A stretch of 64,000 nt of DNA from an uncultured Eubacteriales bacterium (GCA_900318145.1 ONJM01000001.1:62001-126000); one strand, 5' to 3'. Positions 1 to 9,361 are shown, numbered from the stretch's first letter. Notes: a model not told the origin generated them from the sequence alone. Numbers and translations are program-made.

Positions 1-373
1 CACCAGCCAGAGCGGTACGATCTGGTACAGCAGCTGCCTGCCGCAGATTCCTGAAGCAAATATCGGCATGCCGGCGGAATCCGCTCCCGCGATGCTGATG
101 GCGGTGGCGTCCGGAATGGTGGACTTTGTCTGCACCGATATGCCGACAGCGCAGGGAGCGCTGATTGCCTATCCGGACCTGGTGATTCTCGACTTCGCGG
201 GCAGCGGAGACGACTTTGAGGTTTCCGAGGAGGAGGTCAATATCGGTATTTCCGTGCAGAAGGGAAACACGGCGCTCGTGGATGCCATCAACAGCTATCT
301 GAAGGACAAGACGGCGGACGATTTCAATGCCATGATGCAGGAAGCCATCAAAATCCAGCCCATCGGCGAATGA
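1..373 (+). CDS. Amino-acid ABC transporter substrate-binding protein, C-terminal part
   Basis: The open frame runs in from the left edge (reading from base 2) and stops at TGA 371-373, so only about 123 C-terminal residues are present. They read as the second lobe of a family 3 (SBP_bac_3) periplasmic-type binding protein: a DMPTAQG stretch, a strand pair, and the terminal segment with ISVQKGN and a final helix, as in GlnH/ArtJ-type proteins. The protein would capture an amino acid outside the membrane and pass it to the permease and ATPase encoded next, 35 bp and further downstream on the same strand. The internal ATG at 68 is not a start. The ligand cannot be told from this fragment. The family call rests on context plus the C-terminal pattern. 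Confidence 0.8.
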   Translation, partial: TSQSGTIWYSSCLPQIPEANIGMPAESAPAMLMAVASGMVDFVCTDMPTAQGALIAYPDLVILDFAGSGDDFEVSEEEVNIGISVQKGNTALVDAINSYLKDKTADDFNAMMQEAIKIQPIGE

Positions 374-408
374 TTCAGGGCACTACATCTGAAGGATGAG
401 GAAATTCC

Positions 409-1239
409 ATGTTTGCACAGCTTCTTTCCGACATCAGCAGCCTTTGGGCAAGATACGGCTCCGTCTATCTGCAGGGCATCGCCAACACGCTGATCCTTGC
501 GGTGACCGCGACGCTTATCGGATGTATCATCGGGTTTTTCTGCGGCATCCTGCAGACGATTCCCTACGGCCTCAATGACAACATCTTCAAAAAGATTCTG
601 CTGAAGCTGATCCGGATTATTATCCGGGTCTATGTGGAAGTGTTCCGCGGAACGCCCATGATCCTGCAGGCGGTGTTCATCTATTACGGCATGCCGTATT
701 TCTTCGGCATTGCCTTCAGGGATATCTGGACCGTCAGCATTGTCGTTGTTTCGGTCAATACCGGCGCGTATATGGCGGAATCCGTCCGCGGCGGCATCAT
801 GAGCATTGATGTGGGGCAGTTTGAAGGCGCCAAGGCCATCGGCATGAACCACTGGCAGACCATGCTGCACATCATCCTGCCGCAGACGCTGCGGAATATC
901 ATGCCGCAGATCGGCAACAACTACATTATCAACGTCAAGGATACTTCGGTAATGTTTATTATCGGGTTTTCCGACTTCTTCGCCGTGCATAAAATGGTGT
1001 CCGGAGCTGTGTTCAAGTATTTTCCCTCAGCGTTCATGGAAATGGGCGGATACCTGATCCTGACGCTGGTGGCTTCCTTCCTGCTGCGGAAGATGGAAAA
1101 GAAGCTGGCCGGGAAATCGAATTACGAGCTGGTGAACACGGACCAGCTGGTGATGACCGCGGGAACCTACAATTATCCGAAAGAAGCAGGGTCGCCTTTT
1201 GAAGAGGTAAACAAGGATTACAAAGGAGAGAAAAAATGA
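409..1239 (+). CDS. Amino-acid ABC transporter permease (HisM/GlnP family)
   Basis: A 276-residue integral membrane protein with about five hydrophobic segments. It carries the polar amino-acid permease features FRGTPMILQ (residues about 80-88) and the ATPase-contacting EAA-type loop around residues 130-150, where [13 protein letters not shown] is followed by ILPQTLRN. It forms the membrane channel for the binding protein upstream and is driven by the ATPase downstream, with which it overlaps by 4 bp (ATGA), so translation is probably coupled. The C-terminal cytoplasmic tail of about 45 residues is somewhat longer than usual. A GATGAGG ribosome site precedes the ATG at 409. Confidence 0.92.
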   Translation: MFAQLLSDISSLWARYGSVYLQGIANTLILAVTATLIGCIIGFFCGILQTIPYGLNDNIFKKILLKLIRIIIRVYVEVFRGTPMILQAVFIYYGMPYFFGIAFRDIWTVSIVVVSVNTGAYMAESVRGGIMSIDVGQFEGAKAIGMNHWQTMLHIILPQTLRNIMPQIGNNYIINVKDTSVMFIIGFSDFFAVHKMVSGAVFKYFPSAFMEMGGYLILTLVASFLLRKMEKKLAGKSNYELVNTDQLVMTAGTYNYPKEAGSPFEEVNKDYKGEKK

Positions 1240-1970
1240 GCGAACGGATACTGGAAATACGCCATCTCTCCAAAGCCTTCGGGTCCCATGCCGTTCTGAA
1301 GGATATTGACTTTACGGTCGACCGGGGAGACGTCACGTCCATCATCGGGGCCAGCGGCAGCGGCAAATCCACGCTGCTCCGCTGCATCAACCTGCTGGAA
1401 ACGCCGACGACGGGAGAGATCTTTTTCCACGGAAAGGACGTGACAAAGGAAAAAGCCTCCGCCTACCGGGCCAAGGTGGGTATGGTGTTTCAGAATTTCA
1501 ACCTTTTCAGCAATCTGTCCGTGCTGGACAACTGCATGATCGGCCAGCAGAAGGTCAGCCGCATTCCGAAGGAAGAGGCGAAAAAGCGCGCGCTGTACTA
1601 CCTGAACAAGGTAGGGATGGCGCCGTACATCAACGCCCGGCCGAACCAGATTTCCGGCGGCCAGAAGCAGCGGGTGGCCATCGCGCGGGCGCTGGCCATG
1701 GAACCCGAGGTGCTGCTTTTTGACGAACCGACGTCCGCGCTGGACCCGGAAATGGTCGGGGAAGTGCTGGATGTCATGAAGTCGCTGGCCGCGGACCGGA
1801 TGACCATGCTGGTGGTGACGCACGAAATGGCTTTTGCCCGGGACGTGAGCACCCATGTGGTGTACATGGCGGACGGAATTATCGAGGAGCAGGGGAAACC
1901 GGAAAAGATCTTTACGGATCCGGAAAGCCCCAGCACCCGGAGCTTCCTGAAACGGATCCTGAACGAATAA
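1236..1970 (+). CDS. Amino-acid ABC transporter ATP-binding protein (GlnQ family)
   Basis: A 244-residue ABC ATPase with Walker [10 protein letters not shown] (about residue 38), Q-loop VFQNFNLF, signature SGGQKQR, Walker [13 protein letters not shown] and switch histidine VVTHE. These are the hallmarks of the polar amino-acid subfamily (GlnQ/HisP). It energises the permease upstream. The start overlaps the permease stop by 4 bp, and the gene is followed about 55 bp later by a strong terminator, so it is the last gene of this operon. The imported amino acid is not determined by the sequence. Confidence 0.95.
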   Translation: MSERILEIRHLSKAFGSHAVLKDIDFTVDRGDVTSIIGASGSGKSTLLRCINLLETPTTGEIFFHGKDVTKEKASAYRAKVGMVFQNFNLFSNLSVLDNCMIGQQKVSRIPKEEAKKRALYYLNKVGMAPYINARPNQISGGQKQRVAIARALAMEPEVLLFDEPTSALDPEMVGEVLDVMKSLAADRMTMLVVTHEMAFARDVSTHVVYMADGIIEEQGKPEKIFTDPESPSTRSFLKRILNE

Positions 1971-2026
1971 GGACCGGAGGACGGACGAACTTCCGGCGCA
2001 GCCGGTAAAAAACCCGGAAACTGCAT

Positions 2027-2056
2027 AAGGAATCGCTGACGCGGTTCCTTTTTGTA
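2027..2056 (+). terminator. Rho-independent terminator after the amino-acid ABC operon
   Basis: A 10-bp stem (2027-2036 with 2041-2050, one G-U pair) with a 4-base loop TGAC is followed by a T-rich run. It ends the ABC operon and lies directly before the promoter of the next gene. Confidence 0.85.
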
Positions 2057-2057
2057 T

Positions 2058-2085
2058 TTGCAAATGAAGACAATTCTGATATAAT
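2058..2085 (+). promoter_or_regulatory. Sigma-A promoter for the SH3b/LRR protein
   Basis: TTGCAA (2058-2063), 16-bp spacer, TATAAT (2080-2085); the start codon is 40 bp downstream. The -35 is of the TTGCAW type seen at several other promoters in this window. Confidence 0.7.
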
Positions 2086-2124
2086 CGGCATGAAAAAAAC
2101 GGAAAACTTCAGGAGGCTGCCGAA

Positions 2125-4698
2125 ATGAAACGGATGCTGTGCATTGTGCTTGCAGTAGCTTTGCTTTGTTCCCTGGTACCGATCGCGTCAGCGGAATGGA
2201 GCGGGGACGGTGCTAAATTAGATGACGGCAATACATGGTATGTAACCAGAAAAGCACGGTTAACAAACGGTGATACCTGGCTTGGCGAAAATGAATGCGC
2301 TGTTCTGAGTCATGTTGCGGCTTCAAACGGGTCATCCATCAATGGGAACAAGCTTGAAATTCCTTCTACTGTTAAAGTGGACGGAAAGACCCTGAATGTT
2401 GTGGCGGTGGCGTGGAACAATTATCAAGGCGGTGACATCCGGCGGATCTCCGGCTTAACAGAGATCATCATTAATGCTCCGGTGCGTGTCATCGGCATAC
2501 ATGTGTTTCAATACAGCTCAGGCAATCAATACAACGGCAATCTGGACAACATTGTCAAAGTAACCCTGCCGGCTACGCTGACGACCATCAATGACCGGGC
2601 TTTCATGGATTTCGGCAATATAGATTTTTATTTCCAGGGAACACGGGCCCAGTGGAACGCTGTGGACAAGACGACAAACAATCATTTCGGGACTGTCCAT
2701 TGCTCCGATGATACCGTAATTACCCCACCCGCAACGCGCACCCTGTATACCGAATATGCGGGGTATTATAAGGTTAAAGGAACCGACGGCCGACTGGGAC
2801 TGAACTCCAACTATGCTGTCCCCAGCAATACAAACGGTGTTACCCAGCTGACAACGATTCCTGAAGGAACAAGAATTTATATCGACAAAGCAACCGGATA
2901 TAACGGTCAGGGAAGAAGCTCAGGACACTGGGGACAAACCACCTATAACGGTAAAACCGGTTTCTGCGCCATGAACTACCTTGAACTGGAATCCTCCGGT
3001 TCCGGCGGCGACGGAGGGGATTCCTGCAGTACGGCTTACGCGGGGTACTATGTAGTGAGAGGCACTTCCGGACGGCTGGCCATCAACAACGGCCACGGAT
3101 ATGGTACAGGCTATACGCAGCTGGGAACCATTCCGGAAGGCACAACGGTATATATCGAAAAGGCCACAGGTTACAACGGCTGGGGAAAGAGTGCAGGCAA
3201 CTGGGGGCATGTCACCTATAATGGTGTCACCGGGCTGTGCGCTATGAATTATCTTGACAGAACCGACGGCGATACCTGCTCTGCAAGTTACGCCGGCGTC
3301 TATAAGGTCACAGGGACGGCGGGCAACCTGGCAATCAACGACGGGCATGGCTACGGTGACGGCTTTACCCGGCTGGGCGTAATTCCGGAAGGGGAAACCG
3401 TCTATATTTCCAAAGCGCAGGGACCGGCCGGTACATCCGGAAAGTGGGGCCATGTCACCTACAACGGTGTCAGCGGCTACTGCTCCATGGCATATCTGCG
3501 GGCTGCGTCCGATGCCACAGCACCTGTGATCCGCTATAATCCAAGCATGAGTGAAGCTACCAGAGACGGGTTCATGCTGAAGTTCTGGGTCAAGGACAAT
3601 ATCCGCGTTACCGAAGCGAAGGTTGTGGCGGAGGCGGCAAAGAACGGCTATGCGGCCTATACAGGATGGGCGTCCCTGGACGTGGATTATGACAGCGACG
3701 GTGAACAGCGCTACGCTTACTATATCCGGACCGCCGACCATAATTTCGTATTGGGGGACTATATCGTAACCCTGTCGGTCTATGACCAGGCCGGAAACTG
3801 TGAGATAAAATCCTACACCTTCCATCTGGATGATACGCCGCCGGAGATTCTGAATCTCAAGGCATCCAATATTACAGCGGATGGCTTTGAGGTTTCTTTC
3901 AGTACGTCGGACGCTAGCACCGTTGAAAGCATCGAACTTGAATCCTGGATTGACGAGGAACTGACCGTTCAAGTGCTGGACAGCTCTTCGGGCGCCTTCT
4001 TTGTTCCGGCATATGTGAAAGACGTGACCTATCATTACAGAGCCAGGGCTTACGACGTGTTTGGAAATACAAATGTGTCGGACACCTATACGGTATATGT
4101 CGACGGAACGGCTCCGAAGATGATGAAAATTACCGCAGGCACAGCCACCACCCAGGGCGTGGACTTCACGATCACCGCGACGGACGACCAGGGAATCCGG
4201 TACTATCTCGCACAGGTCTGGACGCCGGATAACGGCGGCGGGAACGGGCGCGATCAGGTGGTTGAGTACAGCCAGGAAGAGAAGAAGATCCATATCAATT
4301 TTGCGGATTTCGGCGGAGAAACGTATACGCGCTATACGGTGAAAGCCTGCGCGGTGGATGCCTGCGGGAACCGGAGCAGCTGGAAAACGGTTTCTTCCTT
4401 CATCTCTCCGGTGAAGAAGGTTTCCACCCTGCCTTCCGGCCTGAAGTCCATTGGTTCGGAAGCTTTCATGAATACGGATATGGTGTTTGTGGTAATTCCG
4501 GACGGCATCACGAATATCCGTTCCAAAGCATTCGCAAACAGCGATCTTCAGTATATTGTGATTCCGGATACTGTAACCACCATTGCTGCGGACGCCTTTG
4601 CAGGAACGACAAATGTCACGATTCTGTCCTCTGCGGCTTCGAAGGCGCATGAATACGCGACGGCAAACGATATGACCTGGGTGCTGCTCGGCGAATAA
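2125..4698 (+). CDS. Secreted multidomain protein: LRR, three SH3b repeats, three Ig-like domains, C-terminal LRR
   Basis: An 857-residue exported protein. A signal peptide (residues 1-23, cleavage near ASA-EW) is followed by a partial BspA-type leucine-rich repeat region (about 75-195). Then come three tandem bacterial SH3-like repeats (about 208-288, 302-377, 386-458), each ending in a WGHVTYNG.. / ..CAMNYL type block. Three Ig-like/cadherin-like modules follow, each starting with a D-T/A-A/P-P motif (about 465, 572 and 663). A second short BspA-type LRR segment (about 770-857) ends the protein. No LPXTG anchor is present. SH3b domains in Gram-positive exoproteins usually bind cell wall and LRR_5 segments usually bind other proteins, so it is probably a wall-associated adhesin or scaffold. 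Exact function is unknown. An AGGAGG site lies 8 bases before the ATG. Confidence 0.85.
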   Translation: MKRMLCIVLAVALLCSLVPIASAEWSGDGAKLDDGNTWYVTRKARLTNGDTWLGENECAVLSHVAASNGSSINGNKLEIPSTVKVDGKTLNVVAVAWNNYQGGDIRRISGLTEIIINAPVRVIGIHVFQYSSGNQYNGNLDNIVKVTLPATLTTINDRAFMDFGNIDFYFQGTRAQWNAVDKTTNNHFGTVHCSDDTVITPPATRTLYTEYAGYYKVKGTDGRLGLNSNYAVPSNTNGVTQLTTIPEGTRIYIDKATGYNGQGRSSGHWGQTTYNGKTGFCAMNYLELESSGSGGDGGDSCSTAYAGYYVVRGTSGRLAINNGHGYGTGYTQLGTIPEGTTVYIEKATGYNGWGKSAGNWGHVTYNGVTGLCAMNYLDRTDGDTCSASYAGVYKVTGTAGNLAINDGHGYGDGFTRLGVIPEGETVYISKAQGPAGTSGKWGHVTYNGVSGYCSMAYLRAASDATAPVIRYNPSMSEATRDGFMLKFWVKDNIRVTEAKVVAEAAKNGYAAYTGWASLDVDYDSDGEQRYAYYIRTADHNFVLGDYIVTLSVYDQAGNCEIKSYTFHLDDTPPEILNLKASNITADGFEVSFSTSDASTVESIELESWIDEELTVQVLDSSSGAFFVPAYVKDVTYHYRARAYDVFGNTNVSDTYTVYVDGTAPKMMKITAGTATTQGVDFTITATDDQGIRYYLAQVWTPDNGGGNGRDQVVEYSQEEKKIHINFADFGGETYTRYTVKACAVDACGNRSSWKTVSSFISPVKKVSTLPSGLKSIGSEAFMNTDMVFVVIPDGITNIRSKAFANSDLQYIVIPDTVTTIAADAFAGTTNVTILSSAASKAHEYATANDMTWVLLGE

Positions 4699-4744
4699 CC
4701 TGTTTCGGATAAAAATTCAATAAAATCCCATGGAGGTGTACCGG

Positions 4745-5926
4745 ATGAGCTGGAGCAAGTGTGTCAGAAAATGGATTGCCCTGGGGATGATTTGCGTGAT
4801 ACTGTGCTGCGCGGCGGTCAGCTGCGCGGAGGGTGTTTTTGAAGCGCAGGCCACTGTTACCTTCGGCCAGAGCGACGCCCGGGCAATGCTGACGCTGATC
4901 AATGATTTTCGCACCGGGAGCGATGCCTGGTACTGGAACGAGGACAATACAGAAAAAATCTATCAGACAGACCTGCAGCCGCTTGTCTATGATTACGCGC
5001 TGGAACAGTCAGCCATGCAGCGCGCGGCGGAGATTGCCCTGTATTATTCGCATACGCGGCCGGACGGAACCAGTTGCTTTACGGTGGACGATCTGTCATA
5101 CGGTGAAAACATCGCGGTGGGATACAGGACCTATGCGGCGGTTTTTGAGGGCTGGCAGGAAACAGAGGATGATTACAGCGGACAGGGGCACCGCAGGAAT
5201 ATGCTGAAGAGCGGCTTTACAACCATCGGGATCGGGCACTCCTGCGCAGACGGCGTCAACTTCTGGGTGCAGGAATTCGGCTTCAGTAATTCCGGCGCAG
5301 GCGCGACGGCAGCGGTGGATACCGAAAAAGAAATGACGCTTATGATTGACGACGGTATTCTCAGCGGAAAAACAATCAGCGGCAGCCTTCCGGGCACCCT
5401 GAATCTGGAATATGGCAGGAATACAGACCTGCCGGTGCTGGAAGCGGAAATCTCCAGGGACGACTATTGGAGCCGTATTTACAATATCAGGGTAAAACCG
5501 GCATGGACAAGCAGCGATGAGGACGCTGTTCCGGTGAATGGCACAACCGCTGCCGGCCTTGCTGTCGGGAAAACGGCGCTGAACGCCAGCCTGTGGGATT
5601 ACAGCGGTTCTGTTACGGTCAATGTTACCTACAGCGCGCGGACAACGGATTTTGTGCTTCCGCGGGAACTGACCCGGATCGACGCAAACGCTTTTGACGG
5701 AATCACGGCTTCCGCGGTGGATGTGCCCGCGAGGGTTACGCAGATTGCTTCCGGCGCATTCAACGGGTGCGCGGCGCTGAAGCAGATCCGTATCCGGGGA
5801 ACGGATACGGTGATCGCAAGCGGCGCGATTCCCTCAGGGCAGGGGATTGTCATTATCTGTCCGCGGGGGAGCAAGGCGGAAACCTACGCTCAGAACAATA
5901 ACAATAAGGTCGTCCGGACGAAATAA
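4745..5926 (+). CDS. Secreted CAP (SCP/PR1) domain protein with C-terminal LRR module
   Basis: A 393-residue exported protein. The start is placed at 4745, not 4730, because GGAGGT (4732-4737) sits 7 bases before this ATG. A hydrophobic signal segment (residues about 9-27, ending VSCA) could be a signal peptide. The CAP domain occupies about residues 40-180, with the family markers HTRPDG, GENI, GHRRNML and WVQEFG, including the two histidines and acidic residues that line the CAP cavity. A middle beta-rich region is followed by a BspA-type LRR_5 segment (about 295-393) very like the end of the preceding gene product. CAP proteins of bacteria are widespread and their activity is mostly unknown. 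It follows the SH3b protein by 46 bp and is probably co-transcribed. Confidence 0.88.
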   Translation: MSWSKCVRKWIALGMICVILCCAAVSCAEGVFEAQATVTFGQSDARAMLTLINDFRTGSDAWYWNEDNTEKIYQTDLQPLVYDYALEQSAMQRAAEIALYYSHTRPDGTSCFTVDDLSYGENIAVGYRTYAAVFEGWQETEDDYSGQGHRRNMLKSGFTTIGIGHSCADGVNFWVQEFGFSNSGAGATAAVDTEKEMTLMIDDGILSGKTISGSLPGTLNLEYGRNTDLPVLEAEISRDDYWSRIYNIRVKPAWTSSDEDAVPVNGTTAAGLAVGKTALNASLWDYSGSVTVNVTYSARTTDFVLPRELTRIDANAFDGITASAVDVPARVTQIASGAFNGCAALKQIRIRGTDTVIASGAIPSGQGIVIICPRGSKAETYAQNNNNKVVRTK

Positions 5927-5961
5927 CGGAGGATCAGGTGTTCGCCGAAAAACAAAAAAGA

Positions 5962-5983
5962 CCGGGCCGCCGAAGCGGCCCGG
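5962..5983 (-). terminator. Minus-strand terminator of the 6015-6557 gene
   Basis: A perfect 9-bp GC-rich stem (5962-5970 with 5975-5983). On the minus strand the loop is TTCG and the stem is followed by TCTTTTTTGTTTTT, a strong minus-strand terminator facing the convergent one just to the right. Confidence 0.85.
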
Positions 5984-5986
5984 AGG

Positions 5987-6016
5987 AAACCGGGAAAGAG
6001 GTTCCCGGTTTTTTTT
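5987..6016 (+). terminator. Plus-strand terminator after the CAP protein
   Basis: A 10-bp stem (5987-5996 with 6002-6011) with a 5-base loop and an 8-T run. It ends the plus-strand secreted-protein pair and overlaps the stop codon of the convergent minus-strand gene. Confidence 0.88.
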
Positions 6017-6557
6017 ATTTGATGTAATCCGCGGTCAGGTCAACGAAGGTGACATCCATATCGTCTCCGTCGCTGTCCAGTTCCATGACGATCATCACAT
6101 CGCCGGAGACAACGGCTTCCGCTATGGCTTCCGGACGTCCGTCGTCATCCACCGCGTAGATTCCGTTGCCCAGCAGGGCGGTATCCAGCGGCTGGAATTC
6201 ACCGAAGTCCGCGGCCAGCGCCGCTTTCAGGGCGTCGTAGGAAATATCCCGGGTTTCGTAATCCAGGCGGATCGCCGCCAGCTTGCCGCCGGCGAACAGG
6301 TAGGTCATGTCCGCGCGTACATTTCCTTCGGGAATGAGGATATTCTCATATTCCAGCTCGCTGAAGGTGACAGGGCCATGGGTGTGTTCCGTGTCCTGCT
6401 CATGAAGCTTTTCAGTTTCAGCGGCGAGGACATCCTGTTCGTTCATTCCGAAGGCAATACCGTTGCGGAAAGTGAACGCGGGGGCTTCTTCCGCAAAGGC
6501 GGCAAAGGCGGTGCACAGCAGGCACAGGGCGGACAGTACGGCAATCAGTTTCTTCAT
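6015..6557 (-). CDS. Small exported protein of unknown function
   Basis: A 180-residue protein with a clear signal peptide (about residues 1-22, ending AAFA). The mature part is acidic and beta/alpha mixed, with no recognised catalytic motif. It has the flavour of small exported proteins that follow a growth or nutrient signal in Clostridia, but no family is recognised and no function is proposed. A GGAGGAAAATAAACC leader gives a good ribosome site, and a TATAAT on the minus strand at 6629-6624 may be its -10, although no good -35 is seen. The gene is flanked by convergent terminators and is transcribed alone. Confidence 0.7.
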   Translation of the reverse strand: MKKLIAVLSALCLLCTAFAAFAEEAPAFTFRNGIAFGMNEQDVLAAETEKLHEQDTEHTHGPVTFSELEYENILIPEGNVRADMTYLFAGGKLAAIRLDYETRDISYDALKAALAADFGEFQPLDTALLGNGIYAVDDDGRPEAIAEAVVSGDVMIVMELDSDGDDMDVTFVDLTADYIK

Positions 6558-6708
6558 GGTTTATTTTCCTCCTATTATTTCAGCTTCTTCATATTCACAG
6601 GAAGCACTGTGTTTGTTTACACCATTATATACGATCATCCCCGAAGGATGGCAGTCCAGGACTTCGCAATTATTGCTGCGAAATAATCAAAAGTTGCAGC
6701 TCGGGAAT

Positions 6709-7413
6709 TCATGCCTGTTCCCGGCTGGAAAGAAGCGCCTGCAGGCTGGAATCAATATGCAGGCGGACGGCGGAGCGGACCGCGCCCCGGTCCCCGCTTT
6801 TCAGGGCCCGGATAATTTCAGCGTGCTCGGTGAGCGTGCTGCGGTGCCGTCCGAACACCTGCGCGTCCTTTTCCCGGAATCCGGAGAGGCGGATCAGATG
6901 GTGAGGCATGAAGATGTACATGATGCTTTCATACTGCTGAATCAGGGAGAGAATGCTGAGATGCTCCAGCAGCGATTTGTGGAAAAGGAGGTCGTCCTGC
7001 CAGAACTGGCCGATGCTGTACTCCCCGTCGTTCTCCAGGAGGCGGTGCTGCTGCTGCAGCGCTTCCTCCATCCGGCGGACCGTATCGGCCGAGCGGGATC
7101 CGGGATATTCGGCGGCAACATTTTCCGCGCAGTAGGTTTCAATCATCAGGCGGATATGATACGCTTCGTCAATGTCGGCCTGCGTCGGCGAATGGAGCGC
7201 GAAGCCCCGGTTGGGAAGGATATCGATATAGCGCTCCTGTGCCAGCCGGTTCAGCGCGTCGCGCATCGGCGTGCGTGAAACGGATAGTTCCGTGGCGAGC
7301 TTTGTCTCACTGTAGATTTTACCGAATTCGAATTCGCAGTTATAGATCATCTGCCTCAGATGATCGTACGCGATGGTGTTCAGCGCTTTGTATTCCAACT
7401 TCGTGTACCTCAT
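6709..7413 (-). CDS. GntR-family transcriptional regulator, FadR/FCD subfamily
   Basis: A 234-residue regulator. The N-terminal winged helix-turn-helix (about residues 8-75) has the GntR pattern with ETKLATELSVSRTPMRDAL. The C-terminal all-helical FCD ligand domain (about 80-225) keeps acidic and histidine residues that bind metal in this subfamily (FHKSLL, MPHHLI). FCD regulators usually repress sugar-acid or organic-acid catabolic genes and release DNA on binding a pathway intermediate. It lies 88 bp downstream of the dehydrogenase gene, past a likely terminator, and is the natural candidate for the palindrome at the operon promoter (11069-11082). Its own ribosome site is weak. Confidence 0.9.
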   Translation of the reverse strand: MRYTKLEYKALNTIAYDHLRQMIYNCEFEFGKIYSETKLATELSVSRTPMRDALNRLAQERYIDILPNRGFALHSPTQADIDEAYHIRLMIETYCAENVAAEYPGSRSADTVRRMEEALQQQHRLLENDGEYSIGQFWQDDLLFHKSLLEHLSILSLIQQYESIMYIFMPHHLIRLSGFREKDAQVFGRHRSTLTEHAEIIRALKSGDRGAVRSAVRLHIDSSLQALLSSREQA

Positions 7414-7435
7414 GGTCTTTTGCCGCGGATTTTAA

Positions 7436-7490
7436 AAGAAACGTCCGCAGCAGCGCCGCCGGGGACCGGACTGTGCGCCGCTGCGGACTG
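7436..7490 (-). terminator. Minus-strand terminator of the transketolase operon
   Basis: A 9-bp perfect stem (7443-7451 with 7480-7488, possibly longer) with a large loop. On the minus strand it is followed by GTTTCTTTTAAAA. It separates the catabolic genes from gntR, so gntR may be expressed at a lower, read-through level or from its own start. Confidence 0.55.
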
Positions 7491-7501
7491 TTTGCTGAAA
7501 A

Positions 7502-8389
7502 TCAGTGATGCAGGACTTCGCCGGTCAGCTTCTGATAATACTTCAGGAGCGCGCTGTGGTCGCAGGCTCCGTCGCCGTCACGGTGCAGGATCTTCATCAT
7601 TTCCAGCACCGACTGGGTCAGCGGGATCGGGGCGTCCACGGTTTTGGCCGCGTCCACGACATTGTTCAGGTCCTTGATGTGCAGGTTGATGCGGAACCCG
7701 GGTTTGAAGTTCTGGTCCATCATCATCGGCGCCTTGGCGTTCATGACCGTGGATCCGGCCAGGCCGCCCTTGATGGCGTCAAAGATCTTCTGAGGCTCCA
7801 CGCCGCACATCTGGCCCATCTGCATGGCTTCGGCCAGGCCGGCGATGTTGACCGCGACGATGATCTGGTTGCACAGCTTGGTTACGTTGCCGGCGCCGAT
7901 ATCACCGCAGCGGACAACGGAGGAGCCCATCGAGCCGAGGATATCTTTGCACCTGTCAAAGATCTCCTGCTTGCCGCCGACCATAAACGCGAGCGTGCCG
8001 TCGATGGCCTTCGGCTCACCGCCGGAGACAGGCGCGTCCAGCATTTCAACGCCCAGCTTTTCAAGCTCCGCGGCGATTTCGCGGGAGGCGATGGGGTTGA
8101 TGGAAGAACAATCCAGGACGACGGTTCCCTTTTTCATGGTCTTCGCCGCGCCGTCCTCACCGAACAGCGCTTCCTTCACCTCGGGGGAGTTCGGCACCAT
8201 GGTGATCACGATATCCGACTGCGCGCCGACGTCCATGTTGGAGGCGCCGGCCGTCGCGCCGCAGGCAGCAACCTCTTCCACAGCGGCTGGGGCGAATTTG
8301 TCGGCAACGATGAGGTCATAGCCGGCTTTGAGCAGATTCTTCGCCATGGGTTTGCCCATGATTCCAAGACCGATAAAACCGATTTTCAT
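7502..8389 (-). CDS. NAD(P)-dependent beta-hydroxyacid dehydrogenase (HIBADH/GarR family)
   Basis: A 295-residue enzyme. It has an N-terminal Rossmann fold with GFIGLGIMGKPMAKNL (residues about 4-19), substrate motif DAPVSGGE (about 118-125) and catalytic lysine in GNVTKLCNQ (about 170). The helical C-terminal domain is the usual one for 3-hydroxyisobutyrate and tartronate semialdehyde reductases. It would interconvert a beta-hydroxyacid and its semialdehyde in the cytosol. It is the last enzyme gene of the SDR-transketolase operon. An AAAGGAG site 9 bases before ATG supports the start. Substrate is not assignable; 2-hydroxy-3-oxopropionate or 3-hydroxyisobutyrate are the nearest family activities. 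Confidence 0.88.
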   Translation of the reverse strand: MKIGFIGLGIMGKPMAKNLLKAGYDLIVADKFAPAAVEEVAACGATAGASNMDVGAQSDIVITMVPNSPEVKEALFGEDGAAKTMKKGTVVLDCSSINPIASREIAAELEKLGVEMLDAPVSGGEPKAIDGTLAFMVGGKQEIFDRCKDILGSMGSSVVRCGDIGAGNVTKLCNQIIVAVNIAGLAEAMQMGQMCGVEPQKIFDAIKGGLAGSTVMNAKAPMMMDQNFKPGFRINLHIKDLNNVVDAAKTVDAPIPLTQSVLEMMKILHRDGDGACDHSALLKYYQKLTGEVLHH

Positions 8390-8417
8390 AATATATATCT
8401 CCTTTCAATGATCAGCG

Positions 8418-9359
8418 TCAGGCGATGGCTTCCTTCACGCGGGTGACAATATCCGCAGGTGTCAGGTGATATGCTTCCAGCAGCTCGTCATAGGCCTGGG
8501 CGGAGGTTCCGAAGCAGTCGCTGATCCCCATCCGCAGCACCCGGATCCTGCTTTCCGCCGGGCCTTCCGCCAGCGTTTCGCATACCGCGGCGCCCATGCC
8601 GCCGATGACGCTGGCTTCCTCCACCGTGACCGCGCCCTTCATGCCCTTCGCGGCGGCCTGCACCCCGGCGGCGTCCAGCGGCTTGATGGTGCGGATGTTG
8701 ACGACGCGGACGGAAATGCCTTCCGCTTCCAGCGCCTTCGCGGCTTCCAGCGCCTGGAATACCATGTAGCCGGTGGCGAACACGACCGCGTCGCTGCCTT
8801 CGCGCATTACGCGGACCTTTTCCCAGTCAAACGGTTCGTCCTCTTCCGTCACATTGGGAACGTCGTTGCGGTTTACCCGGATATAGCAGGGGCCGTCCAA
8901 TTCCGCCATCGCTTTCACGATCTTCTTCGTTTCATAATAATCCGCGGGGGAGAACACTTTCATATTGGGCAGAACGCGCATCAGGGCGATATCATCCACG
9001 GACTGGTGGGTTTTCCCGTCGCCGAAGTCCGAAAGGCCGGCAGAGGAACCGCAGATCTTCACGTTCAGCCGGGGAATGGCGACGGAGGAACGGATCTGGT
9101 CATAGGGACGGCCGCTGGCAAAGACGGCGAAGGTGCTCGCGAAGGCGGTACGGCCCGTCAGCGCCAGCCCGGCGGCGGCTGAAATCATATTGGCTTCCGC
9201 GATTCCCATCTGGAAATACCGTTCCGGAAATTCGCCGCCGAACATATTGGACATGGTGGATTTGCCAAGGTCAGCTTCCAGGGCGACTATGTTTTTGCTG
9301 CCGCGCCCCAGCTCCAGCAAAGCTTCGCCGTATGCTTTGCGCATATTCATCTTACCCAT
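8418..9359 (-). CDS. Transketolase-like protein, C-terminal subunit
   Basis: A 313-residue protein with the pyrimidine-binding and C-terminal domains of a split transketolase. It has a conserved MGIAEANMISAAAG segment with the glutamate that activates thiamine diphosphate, SDFGDGKTHQS as substrate loop, and a C-terminal Rossmann-like domain with GGMGAAV. It must pair with the N-terminal subunit encoded 2 bp upstream (stop 9362, start 9359) to give a full heterotetrameric enzyme that transfers two-carbon ketol units. GGAGG lies 6 bases before the ATG. Split transketolases occur in Clostridia both as housekeeping enzymes and in specialised pathways such as apulose phosphate or sulfo-sugar breakdown. 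Confidence 0.92.
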   Translation of the reverse strand: MGKMNMRKAYGEALLELGRGSKNIVALEADLGKSTMSNMFGGEFPERYFQMGIAEANMISAAAGLALTGRTAFASTFAVFASGRPYDQIRSSVAIPRLNVKICGSSAGLSDFGDGKTHQSVDDIALMRVLPNMKVFSPADYYETKKIVKAMAELDGPCYIRVNRNDVPNVTEEDEPFDWEKVRVMREGSDAVVFATGYMVFQALEAAKALEAEGISVRVVNIRTIKPLDAAGVQAAAKGMKGAVTVEEASVIGGMGAAVCETLAEGPAESRIRVLRMGISDCFGTSAQAYDELLEAYHLTPADIVTRVKEAIA

Positions 9360-9361
9360 GG

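Noticed and set aside
4730-4744. Upstream ATG of the CAP protein gene
   Set aside because: It overlaps the GGAGGT ribosome site, which is spaced correctly for the ATG at 4745.
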